Positions 23,580-31,432 are shown, counted from the stretch's first letter. The stretch is 64,000 bases of DNA from Lachnospiraceae bacterium (GCA_902363665.1 CABJAW010000006.1:124001-188000), one strand, 5' to 3'. A program made the numbers and translations. Notes: a model not told the origin generated them from the letters alone.

Positions 23580-23840
23580 ATGATTAAAATTTTACTGTCA
23601 AAAAAGCTTGGGGAGATGAGACTTACTCAGGCAGATTTGGCGAGGGCAACCGGAATAAGACCCAACACCATCAACGAGTTGTACCACGAGCTTGCAGATA
23701 GGGTGAATCTGGAACACCTCGACTTGATTTGCGAAGCCCTGGATTGTGAGCTGGATGAATTGATTGTTAGGGTACCGAACAAGGAATCAGCCATAACCCA
23801 CACTCGCCAGGGAACTCAAAAACCCGGCAGAAAGAGGTAA
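23580..23840 (+). CDS. Cro/C1-type HTH regulator
   Basis: This 86-residue protein starts at the ATG 8 bases after GGAAGGAG; upstream in-frame codons are rejected because they precede the ribosome site. The HTH_3 fold is evident (LTQADLARATGIRPNTINEL at residues 16-35, then HLDLICEALDCELDELI). It lies between the lysis module and the opposite-strand conversion cassette and ends inside a strong terminator. It may repress the cassette or control late prophage functions. Confidence 0.8.
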   Translation: MIKILLSKKLGEMRLTQADLARATGIRPNTINELYHELADRVNLEHLDLICEALDCELDELIVRVPNKESAITHTRQGTQKPGRKR

Positions 23841-23864
23841 CCGCTGCAACGGTTACCTCTTATT
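23833..23864 (+). terminator. rho-independent terminator
   Basis: A perfect stem AGAGGTAACCG / CGGTTACCTCT with a 6-base loop is followed by TATT. It overlaps the stop of the HTH gene. Confidence 0.75.
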
Positions 23865-23886
23865 AAAGAGGGGATTTCCCCTCTTT
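23865..23886. terminator. bidirectional terminator between convergent genes
   Basis: AAAGAGGGG-ATTT-CCCCTCTTT gives a 9-bp stem flanked by A/T runs on both sides. It separates the + strand HTH gene from the - strand cyclotransferase-like gene. Confidence 0.75.
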
Positions 23887-24328
23887 ATTTCACTTCTTTT
23901 AAATTATAATCCAATGAATCGTACAAATAATCTGTATCAAATCCCATATCTTTGTAACCTTGCAATACAGTTTTAACATAACGGCTAGATGGCCTTCCCA
24001 CAGTGGCTGAGTCAGGCAGGAGGTATATCATAGCCTTTTTCCTAGTGCCGTTTTTTAATTGTACAAATACATTTCTCTTTTTATAAAATCTCGGATATCC
24101 CTCGTACAGATCAAGAGCCTTCTCATTTTTGCTATCGATATTCCAAACAGCAACAGGAACCCTACTTCCTTTTTGCCTTTTGACGGTTGCATAAGATCCT
24201 GTGTGGCTTCCTCTGTAAAGCAATTTCCAATTTATCAGATATCCGGTAAATGCGACTGTCGCTCCAGGACAACGGTATGACATTTGCTGTACGTTAAGAT
24301 TACTTCCGTATGCTACATATAAACTCAT
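23885..24328 (-). CDS. gamma-glutamylcyclotransferase (AIG2/GGCT)-like protein
   Basis: The product has 147 residues. The N-terminal YVAYGSNL (residues 4-11) is the substrate-binding loop of the GGCT/AIG2 fold and E76 in DLYEGYPRFY is the expected catalytic glutamate. These enzymes release 5-oxoproline from gamma-glutamyl amines or peptides. It lies 47 bases downstream of the amidoligase on the same strand, so the two are probably one operon. Iyer and colleagues predicted that GGCT proteins trim or remove peptide tags made by phage amidoligases, and this arrangement fits that idea. Confidence 0.85.
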   Translation of the reverse strand: MSLYVAYGSNLNVQQMSYRCPGATVAFTGYLINWKLLYRGSHTGSYATVKRQKGSRVPVAVWNIDSKNEKALDLYEGYPRFYKKRNVFVQLKNGTRKKAMIYLLPDSATVGRPSSRYVKTVLQGYKDMGFDTDYLYDSLDYNLKEVK

Positions 24329-24375
24329 GGTATTTCCTTTCTCCCCGTAAAGCCGTTAGGTCAGCCGATTTGTGA

Positions 24376-25302
24376 TTAAGCTACATGTTCTGCATTTGCA
24401 TTCTCACGAAGCTGTTTCATCATGTGAAGTCTGCATGTTTTGAACTCATCACCATAAAGTCCAAGTCTGTTTGTGAGGATATTATACATTAAAGTGACTT
24501 TTTTCTTTGCTGTGTATCCGTTCATGGTTCTGAATACGACTTTATCATCAGATTCGATGGACCATGCAGAGAGTGCTAAACAAAACTGTACATATGCTTT
24601 GATCTTTCCTGCATGAAGAGTGCTGTTAAAAAGTCTGAATTCGACAGTTCCTTTCTGGAAGAAGCTATGAAGATTCAATGCGTGGTATCTTGTAGAGTTA
24701 TAATGCTGATGATTGATTCCACCACAGTAGCCATCGTTTGCTGGGCTGTACCAAATTTTCTCAACGGAATCGGTTGTGATGTTTTTGTCTTTTTTCATGG
24801 TATCAAGTAAATTCTTGCAAACTGGCTGACACCAACGATATTTTCTGTCACCTACTGCAAGCGCATCATAAATGATTTCCTGTCTGCTATACATGAAATT
24901 TACCAGACGGCGAAGAGAAGTTGCGGTATGGTTCGCTCCGTCTACATGAATATGGATTCCGCATGAACTGTGAGGAACTCCACCGATTTCTCTGAATTTA
25001 CGGATGATTGCCTGCAGTGTATCAAGATCTTCGTATTTAAGAACCGGTGTTACGAATTCAACTCTGTATTCGTCCATGTTCTCGGTTCCAACTTTACGAA
25101 TTGGATGAATTGAGCTGTCTCGCATTACCTTCCATTTTCTTCCCTGTGAATCCTGAATGGTTCTTGTCTGGTAGCAAGTGCGATCTGGTCTGGAAGCTGC
25201 AGTTCCGATAATTTCTGCAACTGCATCCGCAGCCATTTTTCTTGAAATACCTGTAAATTCAACCTCAACACCGTAGTTCTGTTTCTTTAAAAGTTCTGAC
25301 AT
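24376..25302 (-). CDS. amidoligase-family (COOH-NH2 ligase) enzyme
   Basis: This 308-residue protein has AGGAGG 6 bases before the ATG. Motifs of the glutamine-synthetase-like amidoligase family are visible: GVEVEF at residues 11-16, CGIHIHVD at 114-121, RYHALN at 205-210 and EFRLFN at 221-226. The family joins a carboxylate to an amine with ATP, modifying proteins, wall peptides or small metabolites. It is the first gene of a two-gene operon with a GGCT-like partner on the strand opposite the lysis genes. Position at the prophage end suggests a function expressed in the lysogen. The substrate is unknown. Confidence 0.85.
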   Translation of the reverse strand: MSELLKKQNYGVEVEFTGISRKMAADAVAEIIGTAASRPDRTCYQTRTIQDSQGRKWKVMRDSSIHPIRKVGTENMDEYRVEFVTPVLKYEDLDTLQAIIRKFREIGGVPHSSCGIHIHVDGANHTATSLRRLVNFMYSRQEIIYDALAVGDRKYRWCQPVCKNLLDTMKKDKNITTDSVEKIWYSPANDGYCGGINHQHYNSTRYHALNLHSFFQKGTVEFRLFNSTLHAGKIKAYVQFCLALSAWSIESDDKVVFRTMNGYTAKKKVTLMYNILTNRLGLYGDEFKTCRLHMMKQLRENANAEHVA

Positions 25303-25374
25303 ATCATTTTCCTCCTATTATCTCTCAAACCTCGCACCGTCTATGCGAATGTTTGTTCTGTTGTTTATGCTTGT

Positions 25375-25402
25375 ATATTACCATATGTACCGTACATGTC
25401 AA
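25375..25402 (-). promoter_or_regulatory. promoter with palindromic operator for amidoligase operon
   Basis: Reading the minus strand, TTGACA (25402-25397) and TAATAT (25380-25375) are 16 bases apart. The palindrome ATGTAC-C-GTACAT (25385-25397) fills the spacer and touches the -35, so a repressor bound there would block transcription. One of the two small HTH proteins nearby may bind it. Confidence 0.65.
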
Positions 25403-25443
25403 TAGTTTATTGAAGAAAATCTCTAAAATAATGAAGAAAAATG

Positions 25444-25472
25444 TTGACAAAATGAAGATATAGTGATAAACT
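25444..25472 (+). promoter_or_regulatory. divergent promoter for small gene
   Basis: TTGACA at 25444-25449 with TAAACT at 25467-25472 (17-base spacer) precedes the 45-residue gene. A perfect TATAAT at 25472 is 22 bases away and is too far for that -35. The promoter diverges from the amidoligase promoter. Confidence 0.5.
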
Positions 25473-25512
25473 ATAATTGTAGCAAGGAGATAGCAGGAAA
25501 GGAGTTAGAGAA

Positions 25513-25650
25513 ATGGAAAAAGATATAATGACTACATTAGAATTTAAAACCGTTATGGAAATGGTCGTGTTGATCATTGAGAACAGTAAAAATAAAGAAG
25601 AGGCACTTGAAAAAATCAAGAACCTCTCCATTTTAAAAGAAAATAATTAA
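25513..25650 (+). CDS. small hypothetical prophage protein, 45 residues
   Basis: AAAGGAG precedes the ATG by 8 bases. The product MEKDIMTTLEFKTVMEMVVL and onward has a hydrophobic stretch (VVLIIE) and a charged C-terminal helix (KNKEEALEKIKNL). It may be a small helical regulator. I do not recognise a family. It sits between two divergent promoters and a large hairpin. Confidence 0.5.
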   Translation: MEKDIMTTLEFKTVMEMVVLIIENSKNKEEALEKIKNLSILKENN

Positions 25651-25667
25651 GAACTAAGCGAATAGAC

Positions 25668-25704
25668 ACCGAGCGGACTCCGAAACTTCCTGCTTCCGCT
25701 CGGT
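25668..25704 (+). terminator. hairpin, possible terminator
   Basis: ACCGAGCGGA and TCCGCTCGGT form a perfect 10-bp stem with a 17-base loop. No T-run follows, so it may be an RNA structure or a weak terminator. Confidence 0.4.
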
Positions 25705-25760
25705 ACCTAAGAAAATAATAGCAGGAAGAAAAAAATAAGTCAACAGAAAGTTGGTGTATT

Positions 25761-25961
25761 ATGATATCGTACAATCCGCTTTGGCACACGCTTCTTGATA
25801 GAGGTATGAATAAGGGAGATCTAAAAGACGCAACCGGATTAAGTTATGGGACTATGGCTTCCATGGGAAAGAATGAGCCAGTCAATCTGAAACAGATAGA
25901 TAGAATATGTAAAGCTCTTAATTGCGGCATCAGTGATGTGATAGAGTATATACCTGATTAA
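25761..25961 (+). CDS. short Cro/C1-type HTH regulator
   Basis: This 66-residue HTH_26-type protein contains MNKGDLKDATGLSYGTMASM (residues 16-35) and KQIDRICKALNCGISDVIEY. Proteins like this are common as minimal phage or ICE repressors. It is the last clear gene of the prophage arm and may control the nearby palindromic operator at 25385-25397. There is no strong Shine-Dalgarno; the upstream AGAAAGTTGG is weak. Confidence 0.75.
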   Translation: MISYNPLWHTLLDRGMNKGDLKDATGLSYGTMASMGKNEPVNLKQIDRICKALNCGISDVIEYIPD

Positions 25962-26002
25962 CATCACTGCAATAAATAATACGATTTATTCCCGTGATGT
26001 TA
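25959..26002 (+). terminator. long hairpin after HTH gene
   Basis: TAACATCAC (25959-25967) pairs with GTGATGTTA (25994-26002), and inside it AATAAAT pairs with ATTTATT. The structure includes the stop codon. No T-run follows, so it could also be a protein-binding inverted repeat. Confidence 0.45.
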
Positions 26003-26516
26003 GAGTGATGTTTGGAACTATTGCAAATAATAATACAACGTGGTATATTTAATAAAAGCCCGCCTCTTTTATTTTATTTAATACACGGTAACACGAAAAA
26101 GCGGCCTAGTGTTATTGAATTCGAGTAGCGGATTAAATTGCGAAAAAGCCCATAAATAAAGGTTTTGCGGGCTGTCTGGATGTTCCGGTGGAGTGCAAAT
26201 GGAGTTAAAAAATCTTTTTTTTCTTTGTTTTCTTTCCGGAGTTATCTGAGATTTTCGCAAAAGTAACTATGCTCAGAAAATATAATTAGTGTGAATATGA
26301 AGAACAGTTTGTTTTGATGGAAATATTTTCCGTCAGGGCAGACTGTTTTTTTATACCCTTTTTCAATGATATTAACTCCATGGTTCAGCGATAACACATA
26401 TGGAAACTGTAAAATTAAAATAATTTGCTAAATTTCGGAAAATGATGTCCGATTTTACATCTGCCAGTACAGAGTATATGAAGAGATAAATATTCAAAAT
26501 ACAGGAGGTACTGATT
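26003..26516. other. gene-free prophage / element junction region
   Basis: No credible gene is present in this AT-rich stretch. It contains a GTAACAC / GTGTTA inverted repeat near 26086-26114 and a terminator at 26303-26353. The phage genes end before it and mobile-element genes begin after it, so an attachment site probably lies here. I could not identify the core because the left end of the prophage is outside the window. Confidence 0.5.
26303..26353 (+). terminator. rho-independent terminator
   Basis: An outer stem AACAGTTTG / CAGACTGTT and an inner stem TGATGGAAA / TTTCCGTCA (both with G-T pairs) end in TTTTTTTA. Confidence 0.65.
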
Positions 26517-26645
26517 ATGCAGAACAAATTATTTTTAAAGGCAGCCGATATATGTGAACTTCTGGAGGTAAAACAGACATCGGCTTATGAGATCATTGGC
26601 AATCTGAATAAGGAGCTGGAAGAACAGGGATATTTGACGCTTAGT
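26517..26645 (+). pseudogene. truncated excisionase-like / HTH protein
   Basis: AGGAGG precedes an ATG encoding 42 residues: MQNKLFLKAADICELLEVKQ then TSAYEIIGNLNKELEEQGYL and TP. This is the start of a small winged-helix DNA-binding protein common in clostridial conjugative elements, but the usual C-terminal half (a glycine and basic wing) is absent because a TAG occurs early. I read it as a remnant of an integrated element. Confidence 0.55.
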
Positions 26646-26742
26646 TGCAGTGATTGAAGTTGTGAAATGTGGATTACAGGACTTTATTTTTGGATGATTG
26701 TGGAAAATATAGTGGCGCTATATGGAAAGGCAGAAATAAACA

Positions 26743-27387
26743 ATGGAAGAATTATATAAAGTGATGGATGATTTGCTTGAGGTGGAATTTCAGATGAAAG
26801 CAGGGATGGATATCCTGAAAGAACTGGAAGAGTTTTATATGCTGGAAAAAGAAACCGAAAAATCGGATGCTAGAAAAGTAGCTGTGCTGATGAAAGGATA
26901 TCTGCAGTCGATGAAGTCAAATATTCGAGAAATCATTCGTTATATTGATGACACGACACTTGAAAAATCAAATGATAAAAAGAAAGATAAACAGGAATCT
27001 ACGAGTACCATACCAGAGGAAGTGCAGGAATTTGTGAATCTGACAATTACAGAGCATATGGGGAAAGCATATTCAGAATGGAAGTTAAATCAGGATAAAG
27101 AGGCGGTAAGTGAGATTGATAAGAAATACCAGGAATTACTGGAAACGTTATCACCAGAACAGGAAGAAGTGATTACGGAATACTGTAATGCAATTTTTAG
27201 CAGTGGAGCAGAACACAAAAAGGAGCTAATTCTTATGAAATCTCTATTTGAGGAAATGGGTGTCACTTATGCTGCTCAGTGCCAAGCAGGAAGCGTCTCG
27301 TCTGCTTGGAGAGGATGCAGAAGAAAGGCAGGTGCGGCAACTTCTTATTCGCAGAAATCAAGAGCTGTATCGAAATTCTCACAGTAA
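26743..27387 (+). CDS. hypothetical mobile-element protein
   Basis: The 214-residue product is acidic and mainly helical. Two blocks are visible: MEELYKVMDDLLEVEFQMKA to about residue 70, and EVQEFVNLTITEHMGKAYSE to about residue 165. The last ~35 residues are low-complexity and overlap a better gene in another frame, so the natural C-terminus may be shortened or altered. No function is recognised. Similar helical proteins occur in Lachnospiraceae integrative elements. Confidence 0.5.
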   Translation: MEELYKVMDDLLEVEFQMKAGMDILKELEEFYMLEKETEKSDARKVAVLMKGYLQSMKSNIREIIRYIDDTTLEKSNDKKKDKQESTSTIPEEVQEFVNLTITEHMGKAYSEWKLNQDKEAVSEIDKKYQELLETLSPEQEEVITEYCNAIFSSGAEHKKELILMKSLFEEMGVTYAAQCQAGSVSSAWRGCRRKAGAATSYSQKSRAVSKFSQ

Positions 27388-27415
27388 ACGAAAAAGAAAT
27401 GACCCTGAGCGGTAA
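27269..27415 (+). CDS. small basic ICE protein, 48 residues
   Basis: This frame overlaps the 3' end of the preceding gene. It reads MLLSAKQEASRLLGEDAEER then QVRQLLIRRNQELYRNSHSK and ends KRKRNDPER. The composition is coherent (acidic helix followed by a basic tail) while the overlapping frame is low complexity, so I think it is real. It resembles small proteins of Firmicutes conjugative elements but no function is known. Confidence 0.45.
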   Translation: MLLSAKQEASRLLGEDAEERQVRQLLIRRNQELYRNSHSKRKRNDPER

Positions 27416-27417
27416 TC

Positions 27418-27461
27418 ATGTATAAAGACGGTGGCTCATACGAGTCGCCGTCTCTATACAT
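27418..27461. other. long imperfect inverted repeat
   Basis: CATGTATA (27418-27425) pairs with TATACATG (27454-27461), and AGACGGTGGCT pairs with AGTCGCCGTCT inside it, with single unpaired bases between. The hairpin is 44 bases with a 6-base loop and no T-run. It could be a recombination or protein-binding site. Confidence 0.45.
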
Positions 27462-27587
27462 GGGCCATGTCGTCGAGCGTTGTGCAGATCGTTCCACAGG
27501 AAGATTATTGCAGATATCATATGTCGTTCATGTTGTGTTAATTCCTGCTTTTTTCTTGTAATCAATCCATCCGTGCAATATGAAACA

Positions 27588-27637
27588 AAAAGGGTATCAG
27601 AACGCAGCATTTGAATGCTTCGCTCTGATGCCCTTTT
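27588..27637. terminator. bidirectional terminator-like hairpin
   Basis: AAAAGGGTATCAGA (27588-27601) pairs with TCTGATGCCCTTTT (27624-27637) with one G-T pair. A/T runs are present on both sides, and a smaller AGCATTTGAATGCT palindrome sits in the loop. Confidence 0.55.
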
Positions 27638-27747
27638 ACGATATAGTTTCTTTTACCGCGGCAACAGCGATTACCGGTTACCGGAATTCCAGCGTCTCTT
27701 TCTGAAACACTGCCTCCTTTTGATTAGCGTTTTTTTCTCAGCACCTC

Positions 27748-27805
27748 TTGCAAACCAGAAAGAAGCACGGTATAATATGACCAAAAGAACCAAAGCGGTC
27801 ATATT
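27748..27805 (+). promoter_or_regulatory. promoter and TetR operator
   Basis: TTGCAA (27748-27753) and TATAAT (27771-27776) are 17 bases apart. A 9-bp inverted repeat, AATATGACC (27774-27782) and GGTCATATT (27797-27805), overlaps the -10 and reaches the ribosome site. This is the expected layout for autorepression by the TetR-family protein encoded next. Confidence 0.8.
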
Positions 27806-27820
27806 TAAGGGGGCGTGGGC

Positions 27821-28399
27821 TTGGCTTTTACCGATTACGAGACTGAGCAGCTCCGCAAGGCGTTGCTGAAGGAAACGAGGCGCTGCGCCGTCACGCTGGG
27901 GATGAAAAAAACCTCCGTGGATCAGCTGACGAAGGCGGTCGGCATTGCGAAGGGCTCGTTCTATAAATTCTACGAATCCAAGGAAATGCTTTTCTTCGCG
28001 GTTTTGGAGAACATTCACTCCGAGCTTTACGGAGTGGCTGACCGCGCGCTGCGTGAATCTGACGGCTTGCCGCCGTCGGAACGTGCGGCAAAGGCTGTTC
28101 TTGCCGTTTGTCAGCGGCTGTCCGATACCGGTGATATGATTTTCATCGAAAACGATGCGAAGCTGCTTTTGCAAAGGCTGCCGGAGGATGTGAAAAGCAT
28201 CCATTACCACGACGGCGAGACGCACATCCGTCAGCTGTTGGAGAAGCACGACCTTGCGCCAAAACACGGTGCGCCCTTGGCTGCCGCCACAGTGCGCGGA
28301 CTGATTCTGACCGTCTCACACAAGGAGCAAATAGGAGGACTGTACCCGCAGGTGCTGGAAACGTTAGTGTACGGCGCTTGCAGGGAGTTATTTAAATAA
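27821..28399 (+). CDS. TetR/AcrR-family transcriptional regulator
   Basis: The product has about 192 residues. The most likely start is the TTG at 27821, because AAGGGGG at 27807-27813 is 7 bases upstream; a GTG at 27815 is too close. The N-terminal HTH is clear (TSVDQLTKAVGIAKGSFYKF, then YESKEMLF). The C-terminal ligand domain is not diagnostic. GC content is visibly higher than in the prophage, marking the start of a transferred segment. It probably represses itself through the inverted repeat in its promoter and may control the methyltransferase cluster that follows. Confidence 0.85.
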   Translation: MAFTDYETEQLRKALLKETRRCAVTLGMKKTSVDQLTKAVGIAKGSFYKFYESKEMLFFAVLENIHSELYGVADRALRESDGLPPSERAAKAVLAVCQRLSDTGDMIFIENDAKLLLQRLPEDVKSIHYHDGETHIRQLLEKHDLAPKHGAPLAAATVRGLILTVSHKEQIGGLYPQVLETLVYGACRELFK

Positions 28400-28439
28400 G
28401 CGGAAGGCCGCAGAGATGCGGCTTTTCCAAGACACGATA

Positions 28440-28491
28440 GTTAGCTACATCTAACCGAAAGAAGTGTGCACATAGGTTAGGTGCATCTAAC
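28440..28491 (+). promoter_or_regulatory. two GTTAG-N6-CTAAC operator boxes
   Basis: GTTAGCTACATCTAAC (28440-28455) and GTTAGGTGCATCTAAC (28476-28491) lie just before the first methyltransferase gene. The second is a palindrome with one mismatched pair. Their half-site TTAG resembles the TTAGGTTAG half-site of DtxR/IdeR boxes. The DtxR-family protein at 42821 is a candidate ligand. Confidence 0.6.
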
Positions 28492-28510
28492 GACTGGAGG
28501 GATGATAGCG

Positions 28511-29125
28511 ATGCGAAAACACAAGAACTTCTGGGACAAAAATGCCGATCGTTACGACCGCTTTATGCGAAAGGATCGGGCGGCGTATGAAGAGATGTAT
28601 GCGCTGATCCGGCCGGTTGTAAAAGCCAAGACGGTGCTGGAGCTTGCTACCGGCACGGGATTGATCGCAAAACACATCGTGAACGCGGCGGCACACATCG
28701 AGGCGACGGACGCCTCCCCGGAGATGATTGCCGAGGCGAAGCGGGATAATCAATCTACAAAGCTGCACTTTTCCGTGCAGGATATGTTCTGCCTGCCCTA
28801 TGCGGACAAGTCCTTTGATGTGGTGATCGTGTCCAACGCGCTGCACATCGTGCCGCAGCCGGAGAAGGCCCTGCAAGAGATAAAACGGGTACTGAAAGAT
28901 GATGGCGTGTTGATTGCGCCCACCTTTACCCACGCGGGAAATTCCTTTTCCGGCAAGGTCAGGGCATTTTTCATGAAGCTGGCGGGCTTTCCTCTCCGCA
29001 GTAAGTGGACGAGCGCGGAATACCTGCGCTTTCTAAGTCAGAATGGCTGGACGGTGCGGAAAAGCGCTGTTCTGAAGGCATCCTTCCCGCTGACCTATGC
29101 GGAATGTGTGAAATCGGAGGTGTGA
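28511..29125 (+). CDS. class I SAM-dependent methyltransferase 1
   Basis: This 204-residue protein starts at the ATG 9 bases after TGGAGGG; the ATG at 28502 touches the ribosome site. Motif I is VLELATGTGLIA (residues 42-53), acidic motif II EATDASPEM follows and the FDVVIVSNALHIVPQPEKAL segment is Methyltransf_11-like. The C-terminal part has a hydrophobic helix, suggesting a lipophilic or quinone-like substrate. It is the first gene of a likely operon with three other methyltransferases and hydrolases. Confidence 0.85.
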   Translation: MRKHKNFWDKNADRYDRFMRKDRAAYEEMYALIRPVVKAKTVLELATGTGLIAKHIVNAAAHIEATDASPEMIAEAKRDNQSTKLHFSVQDMFCLPYADKSFDVVIVSNALHIVPQPEKALQEIKRVLKDDGVLIAPTFTHAGNSFSGKVRAFFMKLAGFPLRSKWTSAEYLRFLSQNGWTVRKSAVLKASFPLTYAECVKSEV

Positions 29126-29129
29126 TAAG

Positions 29130-29735
29130 ATGTCATTTTTTGAGAACACCAGAAAGCCTGTGGGGCTTGGCGGGAAAATCATGGTCGCCATGATGAATCT
29201 GGGTCACAGCCCTGTGGCGCAGTGGGGACTTCAATTTCTGAATGTTGCGCCGGACGCCAAGGTGCTGGACTGCGGCTGCGGCGGCGGGGCGAACATGAAA
29301 AGGCTGCTGAAAAAATGCCCACAGGGTATTGTCAAGGGCATTGACTATTCCCCCGTCAGCGTGGAGAAATCCAAAAAGGTCAACGACGCCGCCATCGCGG
29401 AGGGGCGCTGCGCCGTTCTGCAAGGCAGCGTGGCGGATATGATGTTTGCAAACAACTGGTTCGATGCGGTAACGGCCTTTGAAACCGTCTATTTCTGGCC
29501 TGACCTGCCCCGGTGTTTCCGGGAGGTCTATCGGGTGCTGAAGGTCGGCGGGACATTACTCATCTGCAACGAAAGCAACGGCGATACGGACAAGGACAAA
29601 AAGTGGACGGAGATCATCAGCGGCATGACCATCTACAAGGACGCCGAGCTGAAGACGTATCTGGAGCAGGCGGGCTTTCACGATGTGCAGATACACAAAA
29701 AGAAAAGCTGGCTCTGCATTATGGCGTGGAAATGA
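29130..29735 (+). CDS. class I SAM-dependent methyltransferase 2
   Basis: This 201-residue protein starts 4 bases after the stop of methyltransferase 1, with GGAGGTG upstream. Motif I is VLDCGCGGGANM (near residues 45-56), followed by GIDYSPVSVEKSKK and FDAVTAFETVYFWPDL. The cysteine-rich motif I and WPD segment are common in small-molecule methyltransferases of Clostridia. The substrate is unknown. Confidence 0.85.
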   Translation: MSFFENTRKPVGLGGKIMVAMMNLGHSPVAQWGLQFLNVAPDAKVLDCGCGGGANMKRLLKKCPQGIVKGIDYSPVSVEKSKKVNDAAIAEGRCAVLQGSVADMMFANNWFDAVTAFETVYFWPDLPRCFREVYRVLKVGGTLLICNESNGDTDKDKKWTEIISGMTIYKDAELKTYLEQAGFHDVQIHKKKSWLCIMAWK

Positions 29736-29747
29736 GGGGGCTAAATC

Positions 29748-30653
29748 ATGAGTATCTTTGCATCTATCTTACGCAGCGTATACAAGCTCTCCGGCGCGAA
29801 AAAGGCGTTTGCCTTGCCGGAGGATGCACTGCGAAAGGAAATTGAAAAGCAGAACCGGCATCGTGGCGTTTTTACGCCCACCGACAGCAAGGCACATTAT
29901 GAAACGATCGCGGTAAATGGCTTTCCCTGCCTGATCGTGCGGGAGCATCCGAAGCCGTCCGAGCGCGCGATTCTCTATTTCTTCGGCGGCGGCATGGTGA
30001 TCGGTCCGGACAGGGGCGACCTGCCCGTGATGCGCAAGCTGTGCCGGGAAACGGGCTGTGATGTGTGGTTTCCATTTTACCCGCTCTGCATGGAGTATTG
30101 TATCACCGAAACCTATGCGATGGTTTACGAATGTTACCGGAAAATGATTGGGCTGTACGGCGGCGGGAATGTCAGCACCTGCGGCTTTTCCTCTGGCGGT
30201 GCGCTGGCGCTTGGCATTGCGGCACACAACAACGCGCAGCCCGAGCCGCTGCCGCAGCCAAGGCACATCATCGCCGTATCCCCCGGCGAGGTGCCGTGGA
30301 ACGACGCGGAAAAGGTACGGATGCAGGCGCTCAATGAAAGGGATGTTTCCATCGACTATGCCTTTATGGTGACGGTGGAGAAGTTCATGCGGCATGGCTG
30401 TAAGAATGTGCCGGACTATATGCTCTCCGGCTCCCGGGGAGATTTTACCGGCGTAGGCGATATCCACTTCTTCTATTCTGCCGACGAGGTGCTCTACGGT
30501 GCTTTGCCGGACTTCGAGGAAGCCTGCAAACGGGCAAATGTCCGCTACACGGTGTCCGCCCGCCCGAAGATGGTGCATTGCTACTGTATGCTGCCGATCT
30601 TCAAGGAGGCAAAGGAGGACTTTGCGAAAATCGTGGAGATTTTGAAGAAATGA
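29748..30653 (+). CDS. alpha/beta hydrolase (HSL-like esterase)
   Basis: This 301-residue protein has GAGGGGG before the ATG. The nucleophile is S148 in GFSSG (146-150) and the oxyanion stretch FFGGGMV (79-85) is the HGGG-type motif with F in place of H. An HCY segment near the C-terminus (PKMVHCYCM) could provide the catalytic histidine. The family includes steryl acetyl hydrolases and siderophore or macrolide esterases. It is embedded between methyltransferase genes. Confidence 0.8.
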   Translation: MSIFASILRSVYKLSGAKKAFALPEDALRKEIEKQNRHRGVFTPTDSKAHYETIAVNGFPCLIVREHPKPSERAILYFFGGGMVIGPDRGDLPVMRKLCRETGCDVWFPFYPLCMEYCITETYAMVYECYRKMIGLYGGGNVSTCGFSSGGALALGIAAHNNAQPEPLPQPRHIIAVSPGEVPWNDAEKVRMQALNERDVSIDYAFMVTVEKFMRHGCKNVPDYMLSGSRGDFTGVGDIHFFYSADEVLYGALPDFEEACKRANVRYTVSARPKMVHCYCMLPIFKEAKEDFAKIVEILKK

Positions 30654-30697
30654 GCTCGGAAACGGTCGTGTGATGACTGAAACACGGAGGGAAAATC

Positions 30698-31381
30698 ATG
30701 GAACGAAAAGAAGTCATTTGCAGTGCCTATCGGCTGACAGGTGGAAATAGCTTTTATGACGGCATGATCACCTGCTCCACCCTGAGCGGGAAAGCGGTGT
30801 GCCGCTTGGTGTGGGCAATGAACAAGGCGGAAAACAACGCCTATCTGGAAAAGGCAATGTCCGGTATTCCGGAGCATTTCTCTGGCAAGCTGCTGGAAGT
30901 GCCGGTGGGAACAGGGATTCTGACCATGCCGGTTTATCAGACTATGCCAGAGGCGGACATTACCTGTCTCGATTATTCGCCCGATATGATGAGGCAGGCA
31001 CGGGAAAAGGCTGACCGCCTGCACCTGAAAAATGTAACCTTCCGGCAGGGAGATGTGGGGGCGCTCCCCTATGCAGACGACACCTTTGACATCGTTTTGT
31101 CACTGAACGGCTTTCACGCTTTCCCTGAAAAGGAGGCAGCTTATCGGGAGATTTTCCGGGTCTTGAGACCCGGCGGAACATTCTGCGGATGCTTTTATGT
31201 GAAGGGCGAGCAGAAGCGGACGGATTGGTTTGTCCGGCACGTTTATGAAAAAGCGGGATTTTTCACGCCGCCGTATGAGACGGCTTCCAGCCTGAAAGCA
31301 CGGCTGGATGGAATGTACGCGGATGTGGACATGAGAAACCTGAAAAGCATGGCGTGGTTTGTCTGCCGGAAAGCGGATTAA
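30698..31381 (+). CDS. class I SAM-dependent methyltransferase 3
   Basis: The product has 227 residues with ACGGAGGG upstream. The N-terminal ~60 residues are an extension seen in some UbiE-like enzymes. Motif I is LLEVPVGTGILT, then CLDYSPDMMRQAREKA and FDIVLSLNGFHAFPEKEAAY. The motif I acidic residue is present but the second glycine is V, a small departure. It probably methylates a small molecule. Confidence 0.83.
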   Translation: MERKEVICSAYRLTGGNSFYDGMITCSTLSGKAVCRLVWAMNKAENNAYLEKAMSGIPEHFSGKLLEVPVGTGILTMPVYQTMPEADITCLDYSPDMMRQAREKADRLHLKNVTFRQGDVGALPYADDTFDIVLSLNGFHAFPEKEAAYREIFRVLRPGGTFCGCFYVKGEQKRTDWFVRHVYEKAGFFTPPYETASSLKARLDGMYADVDMRNLKSMAWFVCRKAD

Positions 31382-31432
31382 ATCTAAGACGGTCTCATGC
31401 ACGCAAGAAAGAACAAGGAGGGAGGCAATCAG

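Noticed and set aside
29769..30578. 269-codon minus-strand frame inside the alpha/beta hydrolase gene
   Set aside because: GC-rich genes give long antisense frames; the plus frame has catalytic motifs and a ribosome site, the minus frame has neither.
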